A stretch of DNA of 14,071 bases. It comes from Bacilli bacterium (GTDB lineage Bacteria > Bacillota_I > Bacilli_A > RF39 > UBA660). Made by a program: the position numbers and the translations under genes. Positions 1-5,740 of the stretch are shown here, piece after piece. The stretch's first letter is position 1. The number at the start of each line of letters is the position of its first letter. The DNA lies in NCBI GenBank assembly GCA_900769635.1, contig CAAGHJ010000042.1, positions 1 through 14,071 of the forward strand, written 5' to 3'. The notes beneath the pieces were generated by a model. That model was not told where the DNA came from. It was given only the letters and a program-made list of their open reading frames with translations, and did not search any database.

Positions 1-236
1 CTATAACTTATCTTAGCATTATTAGGGTTACCTAGTACTATATCATAGTACCTAGTTTCCCCACTATCCACCGTTATCTGTTTAATACTACTATTACCTA
101 TCTTAAAAGTATATTCTAAGTCCGTAGTACTAGGTACTTCCTCTACTACGCTCGTATCATAAGCGAATGTCCTATATAAACTAAATGTTAAAAAAGCCCC
201 AAATATTATAAATACTATTACTATTAACTTCTTCAT
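1..236 (-). CDS. Exported or membrane-anchored protein, N-terminal part only (runs off the window)
   Basis: I read this frame directly from the sequence. ATG lies at 234-236 and the frame stays open to base 1, giving 78 codons. The ribosome binding site is AGGTAGGTGGAT immediately upstream. The N-terminus is MKKLIVIVFIIFGAFLTFSL, a short positive start followed by about 18 hydrophobic residues, so it is a signal peptide or single N-terminal membrane anchor. After it comes a polar region containing FKIGNSSIKQ, VDSGETRYYDIVL and GNPNNAKISY, which reads like a beta-sandwich surface domain. No lipobox cysteine is seen. The family is not recognised with confidence. The protein probably sits outside the membrane. 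It lies downstream of cotE, separated by 313 bases with a strong hairpin, so it is probably its own transcription unit. Confidence 0.72.
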   Translation of the reverse strand, partial: MKKLIVIVFIIFGAFLTFSLYRTFAYDTSVVEEVPSTTDLEYTFKIGNSSIKQITVDSGETRYYDIVLGNPNNAKISY

Positions 237-267
237 ATCCACCTACCTACCTTTTTTCTTTATATAT

Positions 268-318
268 AAAAAGACTATAACAAACTAGAGTATTCCCATA
301 CTCTTACTGTTATAGTCT
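268..318 (-). terminator. Long two-step hairpin with T tract in the leader of the first gene
   Basis: The outer arms are AGACTATAAC (272-281) and GTTATAGTCT (309-318), a perfect 10-bp pairing. The inner arms are AGAGTAT (287-293) and ATACTCT (298-304), a perfect 7-bp pairing with a TCCC loop. On the - strand the hairpin is followed by TTTTATATATA, so it fits an intrinsic terminator or leader attenuator read on the - strand, 32-82 bases before the ATG at 236. The two helices are separated by a small internal loop. On the + strand there is no T tract after it. Confidence 0.5.
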
Positions 319-342
319 CCTATATTTATCATTATAGCTTCG

Positions 343-420
343 CTATTTAATGTATCTGTCGATACAATCCCCCCCCCCAAACGGTTGTTCATATTTATAA
401 CTATCTCTTATATATTTCAT
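343..420 (-). other. Possible 25-codon peptide ORF carrying a G10 homopolymer
   Basis: On the - strand, ATG at 418-420 opens a 25-codon frame (starts MKYIRDSYKYEQPF, then GGG) ending at TAG 343-345. AGAGAGGTG lies about 10 bases upstream of the ATG, a long but usable spacing. The three glycine codons are a run of ten G (C10 on the + strand at 369-378). With nine G the frame would stay open to 285; with eleven it would end at 347. The stretch 237-549 otherwise holds no recognisable gene. Coding is not established. Confidence 0.25.
369..378. repeat. C10 homopolymer (G10 on the - strand)
   Basis: Ten consecutive C in a gene-free stretch of a genome where G and C are scarce. Runs of this length are slippage-prone and in many bacteria serve as phase-variable switches. 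Here it would change the frame of a small - strand ORF or the structure of the leader of the exported-protein gene. Confidence 0.9.
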
Positions 421-468
421 AGTGGGATTGCACCTCTCTTTCTACTTATCTACAATTACAATACTATC

Positions 469-518
469 ACAGTTTTTAAATTTCTGCAATACCCTTATTG
501 CAATTTTTTAAAAACTGT
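469..518. repeat. 49-bp imperfect dyad repeat, copy 1
   Basis: Left arm CAGTTTTTAAATTTCTGCAA (470-489), an 8-base loop, and right arm TTGCAATTTTTTAAAAACTG (498-517). The outer 11 and inner 5 bases of the arms pair and the middle four do not. The first 21 bases (469-489) recur identically at 10725-10745, and the whole 49-bp layout recurs there in the same orientation. It lies 32 bases after the cotE stop codon. It may be a MITE-like dispersed repeat, a recombination site or an RNA hairpin. Confidence 0.75.
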
Positions 519-549
519 ACATCCCATATCCCCCCAAATAAAAAGAGAA

Positions 550-1089
550 TTACTTATCACCACTATCAATGTAATCCTCTTTAATATTATCAATTTCCTT
601 GTTCATTTCCTCCTCATCAGAGCTATCCGTAAGAAGGTCCCAAGGTTCTTCCGTTTCTTCAATAGCAATCTTTACTTTCGCATCCCCTACTATCTCAACA
701 CCAAGTTCTTTCTCAATTTCCAGTTTAATATTCTTACCCTTCATAGTAGCATTACTGCACGTAGGCTGTTTTAAACTCCTAACAATAATATCCCTATTCT
801 TAGAATCCGTACTCTCCTTCTGATTTACAAAAACAACTTCTCTATAACTAATCTCTTCACTCTTAACGGTCGTCTTCGTATCATTATCATAAGAATACCA
901 AATATTACAATCAAACTTGCCCTCAATAACAATATGACCATTTTCCTCTCGGCCCTTGAAAGTATGATTAATTATCCAACAACCAAGCACATTACTAACA
1001 TCATCACTAACACTAATATCATAAACATTTTTATAGTACTTTCTACCCTTTCCAACAACAGCTTTTGTAACAATTTCTCTGTATGCCAT
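550..1089 (-). CDS. cotE: Outer spore coat morphogenetic protein of the CotE family
   Basis: The 179-residue protein matches the CotE family along most of its length. The diagnostic stretches are YREIVTKAVVGKGRKY near the N-terminus, VLGCWIINHTFKG (about 34-46), IWYSYDNDTKT (about 63-73), IIVRSLKQPTC (about 101-111) and ELGVEIVGDAKVKI (about 128-141), followed by the typical acidic tail. In Bacillus subtilis, CotE (181 residues) is made in the mother cell and directs assembly of the outer coat. The same role is inferred here, and the length is normal. The start is ATG 1087-1089 with the site AGGGGTGAT at 1095-1103. The gene lies 53 bases downstream of the DUF421 gene. A sigma-E/sigma-K-like -10 (CATACATTA) lies just upstream, suggesting late sporulation expression. 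Its presence implies that the organism forms spores. Confidence 0.88.
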   Translation of the reverse strand: MAYREIVTKAVVGKGRKYYKNVYDISVSDDVSNVLGCWIINHTFKGREENGHIVIEGKFDCNIWYSYDNDTKTTVKSEEISYREVVFVNQKESTDSKNRDIIVRSLKQPTCSNATMKGKNIKLEIEKELGVEIVGDAKVKIAIEETEEPWDLLTDSSDEEEMNKEIDNIKEDYIDSGDK

Positions 1090-1107
1090 TAAGTATCACC
1101 CCTACTT

Positions 1108-1135
1108 TAATGTATGATAGAAAGACAAAAAAAGT
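1108..1135 (-). promoter_or_regulatory. Candidate mother-cell (sigma-E/sigma-K) promoter of cotE
   Basis: On the - strand CATACATTA (1108-1116) fits both the sigma-E -10 (CATACAHT) and the sigma-K -10 (CATANNNTA). An AC dinucleotide, the core of the sigma-K -35, lies 17 bases upstream (1134-1135). The sigma-E -35 is poor. A start about 5-7 bases after the -10 would fall at the edge of the Shine-Dalgarno site at 1095-1103, so the leader would be very short. That weakens the call. Confidence 0.38.
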
Positions 1136-1142
1136 ACCAATT

Positions 1143-1784
1143 TTATAATAAATCACTATTTTTAATTACAAAAACACTCCTATCCTTATAAAAAGCATAA
1201 AATACATCCCCAAGATTAATATTCCTCTTTTGTAAAATCATTAAAACCCAGTTATCATCCCTCTTTAAATGCTTTAAAGTATCACTTTGAATTTCCCCAT
1301 CCAAAATAATAGGCATCGGAAAAGGGCTCTTTTTACCAGCATATTCAAATATCGAAAGCATACCATTATTTTCAAGTATAGCATACTCAATCTCTTCAAT
1401 ACTCCTATATCCCTTCTCCCTAATCTGCGATAAAAGATCCTCTAAACTATACTTCTGATTAATCATTTCCTTATAATTAATCTTACCATTTTTAATAATA
1501 ACCGACGGACTACCATCAATAAACCTCCTAAAACTAGGCCTTTTCAAAGAAACAAACGCCAGTATCATTTCTAACCCCATTAAAGTAAGAATAGGAACAA
1601 CAGACTTAAAAATAGTTACATCCGTATTTTCTATTGAAATAGAAGCAATCTCTGCAATAAGTATCGTAACCACCAAATCAATAATACCAAGTTGCCCTAC
1701 TTCCCTTTTACCAAGAATCCTATAAATAAGAAAAATAAAAAAATAAAAGAAAAATGTCCTAACAAAAACAATAAAAAGATCCAT
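1143..1784 (-). CDS. DUF421 / YetF-family membrane protein
   Basis: The 213-residue protein has three N-terminal membrane segments (about 4-23, 34-50 and 59-80). Between the first two is the family signature RILGKREVGQLGIIDLVVTI. The soluble C-terminal part has the usual FIDGSPSVIIKNGKI stretch, a YSLEDLLSQIREKGY helix and YAILENNGMLSIFEY, as in Bacillus YetF and YdfS. Family members occur in spore inner membranes (the spoVA-associated 2Duf proteins) and affect spore heat resistance; a similar role here is an inference from the adjacent cotE. The start is ATG 1782-1784 with GGGTGAT upstream. It is divergent from the TIGR04086-type gene, with a 12-bp inverted repeat between them. Confidence 0.85.
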   Translation of the reverse strand: MDLFIVFVRTFFFYFFIFLIYRILGKREVGQLGIIDLVVTILIAEIASISIENTDVTIFKSVVPILTLMGLEMILAFVSLKRPSFRRFIDGSPSVIIKNGKINYKEMINQKYSLEDLLSQIREKGYRSIEEIEYAILENNGMLSIFEYAGKKSPFPMPIILDGEIQSDTLKHLKRDDNWVLMILQKRNINLGDVFYAFYKDRSVFVIKNSDLL

Positions 1785-1817
1785 AATTTATCACCCATTA
1801 AATTATTGCCCTAATCA

Positions 1818-1849
1818 TAATTATTTATACAAAAACATATAAATAATTA
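1818..1849. promoter_or_regulatory. Perfect 12-bp inverted repeat between divergent membrane-protein genes
   Basis: TAATTATTTATA (1818-1829), an 8-base spacer, then TATAAATAATTA (1838-1849), with perfect arms. It fills the middle of the 74-base divergent spacer and contains TATAAA on both strands. It could be an operator or a symmetric pair of -10 regions serving both directions. No good -35 was found for either direction. Confidence 0.5.
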
Positions 1850-1858
1850 GGTGATTAA

Positions 1859-2218
1859 ATGAAAAACATATTAAAATACCTCCTATATACCATACTAACC
1901 ATTATAATACTTACCCTCTTTATTACCATATTAGAATATACTGGCCTCCTCAAAGGAAAAGGCCTAATAATAGCCAAAATAATAGTACCAGTCCTATCAA
2001 TGTTCACTTTTGCCTTTATTCTTGGAAAAAAAAGTAAAAATAAAGGTTATCAAAAAGGACTACTTTTAGGGTTTAGCTACGCTGGTATAAACATAATATT
2101 ATCCTATCTTATCATAAAAAACCATTTCCAGTATAAAGATTTAATATATTTCCTAATACTAGTTACAACAAGCACCCTAGGAAGTATGATAGGAATAACA
2201 AAAAGAATAGAAACCTAA
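1859..2218 (+). CDS. TIGR04086-family small integral membrane protein
   Basis: The 119-residue protein has four predicted membrane helices (about 8-27, 36-56, 68-87 and 94-112). The layout and the glycine-rich last helix ending TTSTLGSMIGI are typical of the TIGR04086 family found in spore-forming Firmicutes (related to Bacillus YrzE). The function of the family is unknown. The start is ATG 1859 with TAGGTGATTAA directly before it. It is one of only a few + strand genes here, so it runs against the presumed leading strand. Its stop lies inside the bidirectional terminator shared with the next, convergent gene. Confidence 0.72.
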   Translation: MKNILKYLLYTILTIIILTLFITILEYTGLLKGKGLIIAKIIVPVLSMFTFAFILGKKSKNKGYQKGLLLGFSYAGINIILSYLIIKNHFQYKDLIYFLILVTTSTLGSMIGITKRIET

Positions 2219-2231
2219 AACTATTCTTTTT
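2200..2231. terminator. Bidirectional terminator between convergent genes
   Basis: AAAAAGAATAG (2200-2210), a 10-base loop, then CTATTCTTTTT (2221-2231), a perfect 11-bp stem with A and T tracts on either side, so it can work in both directions. It overlaps the stop codons of both genes (2216-2218 on + and 2230-2232 on -). Confidence 0.88.
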
Positions 2232-2907
2232 ACTTACTCTTAACCCTTTTTTTATGAGGCCTCAAACTAGGATTATATTCCTTCCAATCAACATTTTTAT
2301 TTACCATTTGAACATCATATAAATTAAAAAACTCCTCACTCATATCTGAAAACTCCTTAATTAAAAAATTAACAAAAGCACGAAATACCTCAGAATATTC
2401 TGAATTAATATAAGAAGAAACAATATCATCCATACTATCACCATCTCTTATACTTCTCATAATACCAAGAAACACATCCAAATCCTTACCCCTATATAAA
2501 TCAATACTCCTTTTCAAAACAATTTCTTGCCATAAAGAAAGTTTACCATTACAAATCAAATCCTTACCCTCACTTATCCATTCCGGCACTCTCTTTAAGA
2601 CATTTTCTTCAAGAAGTTTTTTTTGTTCCTCATTATCAATGTCAGTACCCAATACCAAATTATTACCACTAGTAACACTCTTACTATCATTTGCACAAGT
2701 AGGAAGTCCTTCAAAAGCAGATGCCAAATACTCATTTCTATCATTACCAATACCATTAATATATATATCAGATATTTTAACAGTATCAGAATAAAAAAAC
2801 TTACCATTATATTCAGCATATACCCTTTCTCCTCTTTCCTTAGCAGCTAAAAGCATATAAACAACACTCCTTATATTATCCTTAACAGTAACTTCCAACT
2901 TTTTCAT
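2230..2907 (-). CDS. Hypothetical protein, 225 aa
   Basis: The start is ATG 2905-2907 with GAAGGAGAT at good distance. No membrane segment or signal peptide is seen. The N-terminal 50 residues contain AKERGERVYAEYNGKFFYSD, a pattern resembling short phage-like or clostridial hypotheticals ('K-x-G-E-x-V-x-x-E-F-N-G ... SD'); that resemblance is from memory and weak. The middle (about 95-190) is charged and helical (EEQKKLLEENVLKRVPEWI, KDLDVFLGIMRSIRDGDSM). The C-terminus is strongly basic and ends KKRVKSK, like several neighbours. It is probably cytosolic. A TTGACT-17-TAGTAT promoter precedes it, so it can be transcribed apart from the upstream gene. Function not recognised. Confidence 0.8.
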   Translation of the reverse strand: MKKLEVTVKDNIRSVVYMLLAAKERGERVYAEYNGKFFYSDTVKISDIYINGIGNDRNEYLASAFEGLPTCANDSKSVTSGNNLVLGTDIDNEEQKKLLEENVLKRVPEWISEGKDLICNGKLSLWQEIVLKRSIDLYRGKDLDVFLGIMRSIRDGDSMDDIVSSYINSEYSEVFRAFVNFLIKEFSDMSEEFFNLYDVQMVNKNVDWKEYNPSLRPHKKRVKSK

Positions 2908-2934
2908 ACAATTACATCTCCTTCACAATGATTA

Positions 2935-2963
2935 ATACTATACCATATTTTCCCAAAAGTCAA
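2935..2963 (-). promoter_or_regulatory. Sigma-A-type promoter of the 225-aa hypothetical gene
   Basis: On the - strand TTGACT (2958-2963), 17-base spacer, TAGTAT (2935-2940). It begins just after the stop codon of the upstream gene at 2970. The -10 is imperfect; the -35 and spacing are good. Confidence 0.55.
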
Positions 2964-2969
2964 GAAAAA

Positions 2970-3437
2970 CTATTTTCTACGTACTTTGGGCATAGTATCA
3001 TAAGAACAATTACTATTTTCCTTAAAAGTCCAAGTATAAGAATATTTCCTTTTCTTAACAATCGTTTTAATCTCTTTTTCACAATCATTAATACTATTAC
3101 TAAGACTATCCATTTTACTATAAAGTTCCATATAATAAGGTAAAACCGATTTTTTCTTTTCCCTTAGAATTCTTTTAACAAATAATTTTTCCAAAAATTC
3201 AAGCATACTTAAATAAATTTTCCCCTTATAACTATCCACTTTTCTAAGTTTTTTCTTCTTTAAACATATCCATTTATATATTTTCTCTGATTTACCACCC
3301 AAAGTAGTACGTGTAGCCCTATCAATAATTTTATCCGTTACAACATCATATTCCCGTTTATTATTATCACATAACTTTTGTAACATTGCTATCCTTGCAA
3401 CCATTTTTTTATCACTATAATTATCCTTAATATTCAT
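2970..3437 (-). CDS. Hypothetical lysine-rich protein, 155 aa
   Basis: The start is ATG 3435-3437 with AGGGGGAAG upstream. The product is highly basic and mostly helical, with heptad-like stretches (about 10-35 and 105-130) and no membrane segment. It contains KWICLKKKKLRK (about 55-66) and ends SYDTMPKVRRK, a basic tail resembling the KVRRR end of the gene at 4318. It follows the gene at 3476 by 38 bases with no promoter or terminator between, so it is probably third in the transcript starting upstream of 5109. The function is not recognised. It could be a soluble partner of the membrane proteins encoded before it, or a nucleic-acid binding protein given its charge. Confidence 0.75.
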   Translation of the reverse strand: MNIKDNYSDKKMVARIAMLQKLCDNNKREYDVVTDKIIDRATRTTLGGKSEKIYKWICLKKKKLRKVDSYKGKIYLSMLEFLEKLFVKRILREKKKSVLPYYMELYSKMDSLSNSINDCEKEIKTIVKKRKYSYTWTFKENSNCSYDTMPKVRRK

Positions 3438-3475
3438 AATTCTTCCCCCTAAAAAGAGATAGTACCCATTACTAT

Positions 3476-4285
3476 CTACTTTTTAACCCTTTTCTTTCTA
3501 ATGCCACTTATAACAATATTTCTTTCCTGTTCAGGAATAAATTCAAAAGAATTTTTTAATCTTGTTGACTTTTTAATAACAATCTTTTCATCAGGATGCT
3601 CTTCCTTATATTCTCTAAGTTGATCTCTTAAAACACTCTTATCATAATCAGTCTTTTCCCTGTTTCCTTGTAAAATATCAATATCACTATAATAACTCTT
3701 ATAATCAGGAGAAAACTTAGACTTCCTTAAATTATAAATAGTACTTAAATTATCAATAAAATTTAAAGAAAAACTCTTTACACCATTAAAACCCCTTTTA
3801 GATATCTTATCAACAATTTGCCCATCATTAAATATAATACCTGCAAATAAAGTTGCTAAATAACCACATATCATTGAAGTAAATATCATACTACTTCCCA
3901 TTGTAAAATAAGCAGCAATACCCGAAATAACAGATACAACAATTCCACTTCGTAAAATAACCCTTAAAAATTTCCTTTGTCCCTTTGAAAGACTTAACTT
4001 TTCATTCTCTGAAAAAACCTCTATCTTCTTATTTCTTAATTTTCTTATTCTACCACTTTCTTCACAACTCTTAGCCTTATTATAAATTTGATTTTCCTTA
4101 TACTTAATAGCATAATCAATATCTGCGGTATGATATTTAAGATCTCTAATTTTCTCCGCCGTCCTTACTGGATCAAACGGTTCACTCTCTCCCCTAACTT
4201 CACAATTAGGATCCACTTCTAAATGATAATCATCACTAACTAGTGGCATTTCATTATCCAAATTTCTATTCTTCTTTCCTATCAT
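3476..4285 (-). CDS. Hypothetical membrane-hairpin protein, 269 aa (paralogue of the next gene upstream)
   Basis: The start is ATG 4283-4285 with AAGGGGGAAT before it. Residues 40-105 are charged and helical (coiled-coil-like, with IRKLRNKKIEVFSENEK). Two membrane helices follow at about 110-129 and 132-152 with only a short turn between. A long charged C-terminal region ends RKKRVKK. Both ends are probably on the cytosolic side because the flanks are strongly basic. The order of parts, lengths and several stretches (I-x-K/E-x-R-N-K-K before the membrane hairpin, S-Y-Y plus D-x-L after it) match the protein encoded at 4318-5109, so the two are likely diverged duplicates. The spacing to that gene is 32 bases, so they form one operon. 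No P-loop or catalytic motif is seen and the family is not recognised. Confidence 0.8.
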   Translation of the reverse strand: MIGKKNRNLDNEMPLVSDDYHLEVDPNCEVRGESEPFDPVRTAEKIRDLKYHTADIDYAIKYKENQIYNKAKSCEESGRIRKLRNKKIEVFSENEKLSLSKGQRKFLRVILRSGIVVSVISGIAAYFTMGSSMIFTSMICGYLATLFAGIIFNDGQIVDKISKRGFNGVKSFSLNFIDNLSTIYNLRKSKFSPDYKSYYSDIDILQGNREKTDYDKSVLRDQLREYKEEHPDEKIVIKKSTRLKNSFEFIPEQERNIVISGIRKKRVKK

Positions 4286-4317
4286 AAATATTCCCCCTTA
4301 CTTAATATAAACTTTCC

Positions 4318-5109
4318 TTAACGGCGTCTTACCTTACCATTTTTATTACTATTATGAATATTACTATTACTCATTTCATATCCATTAAACCTACTATTAT
4401 TATCAAAATGATAAGCATTATTACAACCCTTAGACTTATTACGATAATACAAATCAAGTTCTCTTTTTAGCATATCACGTTCACTAACTAATAAAGACTT
4501 ATCATCTTTAAGTTCCTCAAGTTCATCTTCAAGTTTATAATAACTAGGCAAAGAATAATACCTCTTTTCTTTCTTTTGAGCACAAATTCCTCTAATTGTA
4601 CGATAAACAAATTGCTTATAATTAAGATAAATCTTTTTAAGACTCCTAAAAATAGCATTACTATCATCTGTAAACAAATTAAGAACTCCGCCTCCAACCA
4701 AACCAATTACCATATAAAAAGGTACAGAACCAAGACCACTCATCATAAAACCAAGTGCCGATGCTAAAACAGATCCACAAATACCTCCTCTAATAACGCC
4801 CTTAGCATTCCTATAATCACGTTCATCAATAGTACCAAGTTCTCTCTTTTTATTTCTAGTTTCCTTAATCTCCTCATCAAGAGTACCAACTATACCCCTT
4901 TTAACACTTTGCTCCTTATGCTTTCTAATATCAAGTTCCACTCTTTCAATTTCCTTATCAGTATTATTAATTTCCTTATCCAAAAAGGCAATTCTCCCTC
5001 TAGCATAATCAGGACTTATAGAAACTCTTGTCTTCTTAGAATTACTTACCTCAAGCTTGCAGTCCTCTAGAACATCATCATTATAATAAATATCAAAATC
5101 TCTTTTCAT
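4318..5109 (-). CDS. Hypothetical membrane-hairpin coiled-coil protein, 263 aa
   Basis: The start is ATG 5107-5109 with AAGGGGGGAT upstream. Residues about 38-92 form a charged coiled-coil-like region (FLDKEINNTDKEIERVELD). Two membrane segments follow at about 108-125 and 129-146, both glycine-rich (GLVGGGVLNLF). A second heptad-rich stretch lies at about 195-225 (LEDELEELKDDKSLLVSER). The tail is asparagine-rich and ends KVRRR. It is first in the operon with the genes at 3476 and 2970. Its sigma-A promoter at 5137-5165 shares a 19-bp element with the promoter of the gene at 5666. The function is unknown. The architecture suggests an inner-membrane scaffold or oligomerising protein with cytosolic coils. 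Confidence 0.82.
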   Translation of the reverse strand: MKRDFDIYYNDDVLEDCKLEVSNSKKTRVSISPDYARGRIAFLDKEINNTDKEIERVELDIRKHKEQSVKRGIVGTLDEEIKETRNKKRELGTIDERDYRNAKGVIRGGICGSVLASALGFMMSGLGSVPFYMVIGLVGGGVLNLFTDDSNAIFRSLKKIYLNYKQFVYRTIRGICAQKKEKRYYSLPSYYKLEDELEELKDDKSLLVSERDMLKRELDLYYRNKSKGCNNAYHFDNNSRFNGYEMSNSNIHNSNKNGKVRRR

Positions 5110-5136
5110 TCAAATCCCCCCTTAATAACTAGAACA

Positions 5137-5165
5137 ATTATATCACATTTTTAAAGATTTGTCAA
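5137..5165 (-). promoter_or_regulatory. Sigma-A promoter of the 4318-3476-2970 operon
   Basis: On the - strand TTGACA (5160-5165), exactly 17 bases, then TATAAT (5137-5142): both hexamers match consensus. The -35 overlaps the palindrome-containing element at 5158-5176. Confidence 0.88.
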
Positions 5166-5176
5166 ACTTATGTTTG
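5158..5176. promoter_or_regulatory. Putative operator over the -35, copy 1
   Basis: TTTGTCAAACTTATGTTTG contains the inverted repeat CAAAC-TTAT-GTTTG (5163-5176) overlapping the -35 TTGACA. An identical 19-bp copy lies at 6698-6716 in the same position relative to another promoter in the cluster, while the surrounding bases differ. This suggests a shared regulator or a duplicated promoter. Confidence 0.55.
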
Positions 5177-5203
5177 TGTTTAGCCATTAATCAGCAATTT
5201 CCC

Positions 5204-5539
5204 TTACCAAAACCACCTTTTTTTACGCTTAACTAAATACTCAAGTCCCTCATACATATCACTATAACTATAATCATCCATCTTATTAATACCACCTCTA
5301 ATTAATGTATTAATAACAATAAGTTTATCCAGTTTCTTTATGGAGTTAATATCATAATCACCATTCTTAATACCCCTCTTAGTTACCCTTAGGAGAATAT
5401 CACTAACCTTGTTATAATACCTATTTTTATGCTTATCATCCGGCATTTTATTAATAAAAGTAACAAGTTCATTCAAATTATCAATATTCCTAGCAAAATC
5501 CTTATCCATAGAAAACCTAATCCTACTCTTAATATCCAT
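5204..5539 (-). CDS. Hypothetical small helical protein, 111 aa
   Basis: The reading frame can be opened further upstream at a TTG (5588-5590). I choose ATG 5537-5539 because AGGAGGAGGAA lies right before it and because a consensus promoter (5577-5605) overlaps the upstream part. The protein starts MDIKSRIRFSMDKDF. It is helical and charged throughout with no membrane segment, and ends KRKKRWFW, a basic-aromatic tail. It stands between the two paralogue pairs, has its own promoter, and has no clear terminator before the next promoter at 5137-5165. Function not recognised. Confidence 0.75.
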   Translation of the reverse strand: MDIKSRIRFSMDKDFARNIDNLNELVTFINKMPDDKHKNRYYNKVSDILLRVTKRGIKNGDYDINSIKKLDKLIVINTLIRGGINKMDDYSYSDMYEGLEYLVKRKKRWFW

Positions 5540-5576
5540 AAGTTCCTCCTCCTGCACCTCCATAAGACGCTTACTA

Positions 5577-5605
5577 ATTATAACATCCAAAAAAATTTTT
5601 GTAAA
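5577..5605 (-). promoter_or_regulatory. Sigma-A promoter of the 111-aa gene
   Basis: On the - strand TTTACA (5600-5605), 17 bases, TATAAT (5577-5582). It implies transcription from about 5570 and so rules out the TTG at 5588-5590 as start codon on this transcript. Confidence 0.82.
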
Positions 5606-5618
5606 GATTTTTTATAAA

Positions 5619-5644
5619 AAAAACGCTTCATTTTAAGCGTTTTT
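5619..5644. terminator. Intrinsic terminator after the 328-aa gene
   Basis: AAAAACGCTT (5619-5628), a 6-base loop, then AAGCGTTTTT (5635-5644): a perfect 10-bp stem. Read on the - strand it ends in a run of eight T and closes the transcript of the gene at 5666. The symmetric A/T tracts would let it work in both directions. Confidence 0.88.
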
Positions 5645-5646
5645 CT

Positions 5647-5661
5647 TACCCTATCGGGGTA
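5647..5661. repeat. Intergenic GC-palindrome motif, copy A
   Basis: TACCCTATCGGGGTA, an imperfect palindrome (TACCC / GGGTA). It is one of at least five close copies, all in intergenic gaps of the window (others at 6723-6737, 7826-7840, 11395-11409 and 13207-13222). It sits immediately after the stop codon of the 328-aa gene. Confidence 0.7.
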
Positions 5662-5740
5662 TAAACTATTCACGTTCTAAGGTTCTTTTTTTAGCATCAG
5701 TTTTAGACTTAGCCATATTACTAATTCTATTTCTAAGAAT
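5661..5740 (-). repeat. 80-bp direct repeat at the 3' end of paralogous genes, copy 1
   Basis: Bases 5661-5740 match 6737-6816 with three mismatches in 80 by hand alignment. The repeat covers the last 24 codons plus the bases after the stop codon, and the similarity continues into the adjoining GC palindrome. The rest of the two genes is far more diverged, so this end has been recently copied or is under unusual constraint at the DNA level. Confidence 0.85.

Noticed and set aside
357..363. TGTCGAT as an 0A box
   Set aside because: One mismatch, single, and part of a small palindrome GTATC-TGTC-GATAC. Not placed at a recognisable promoter.
5588..5590. TTG as start codon of the gene at 5204 (128-residue product)
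   Set aside because: It overlaps the promoter spacer and has no Shine-Dalgarno site, while ATG 5537-5539 has a strong one.
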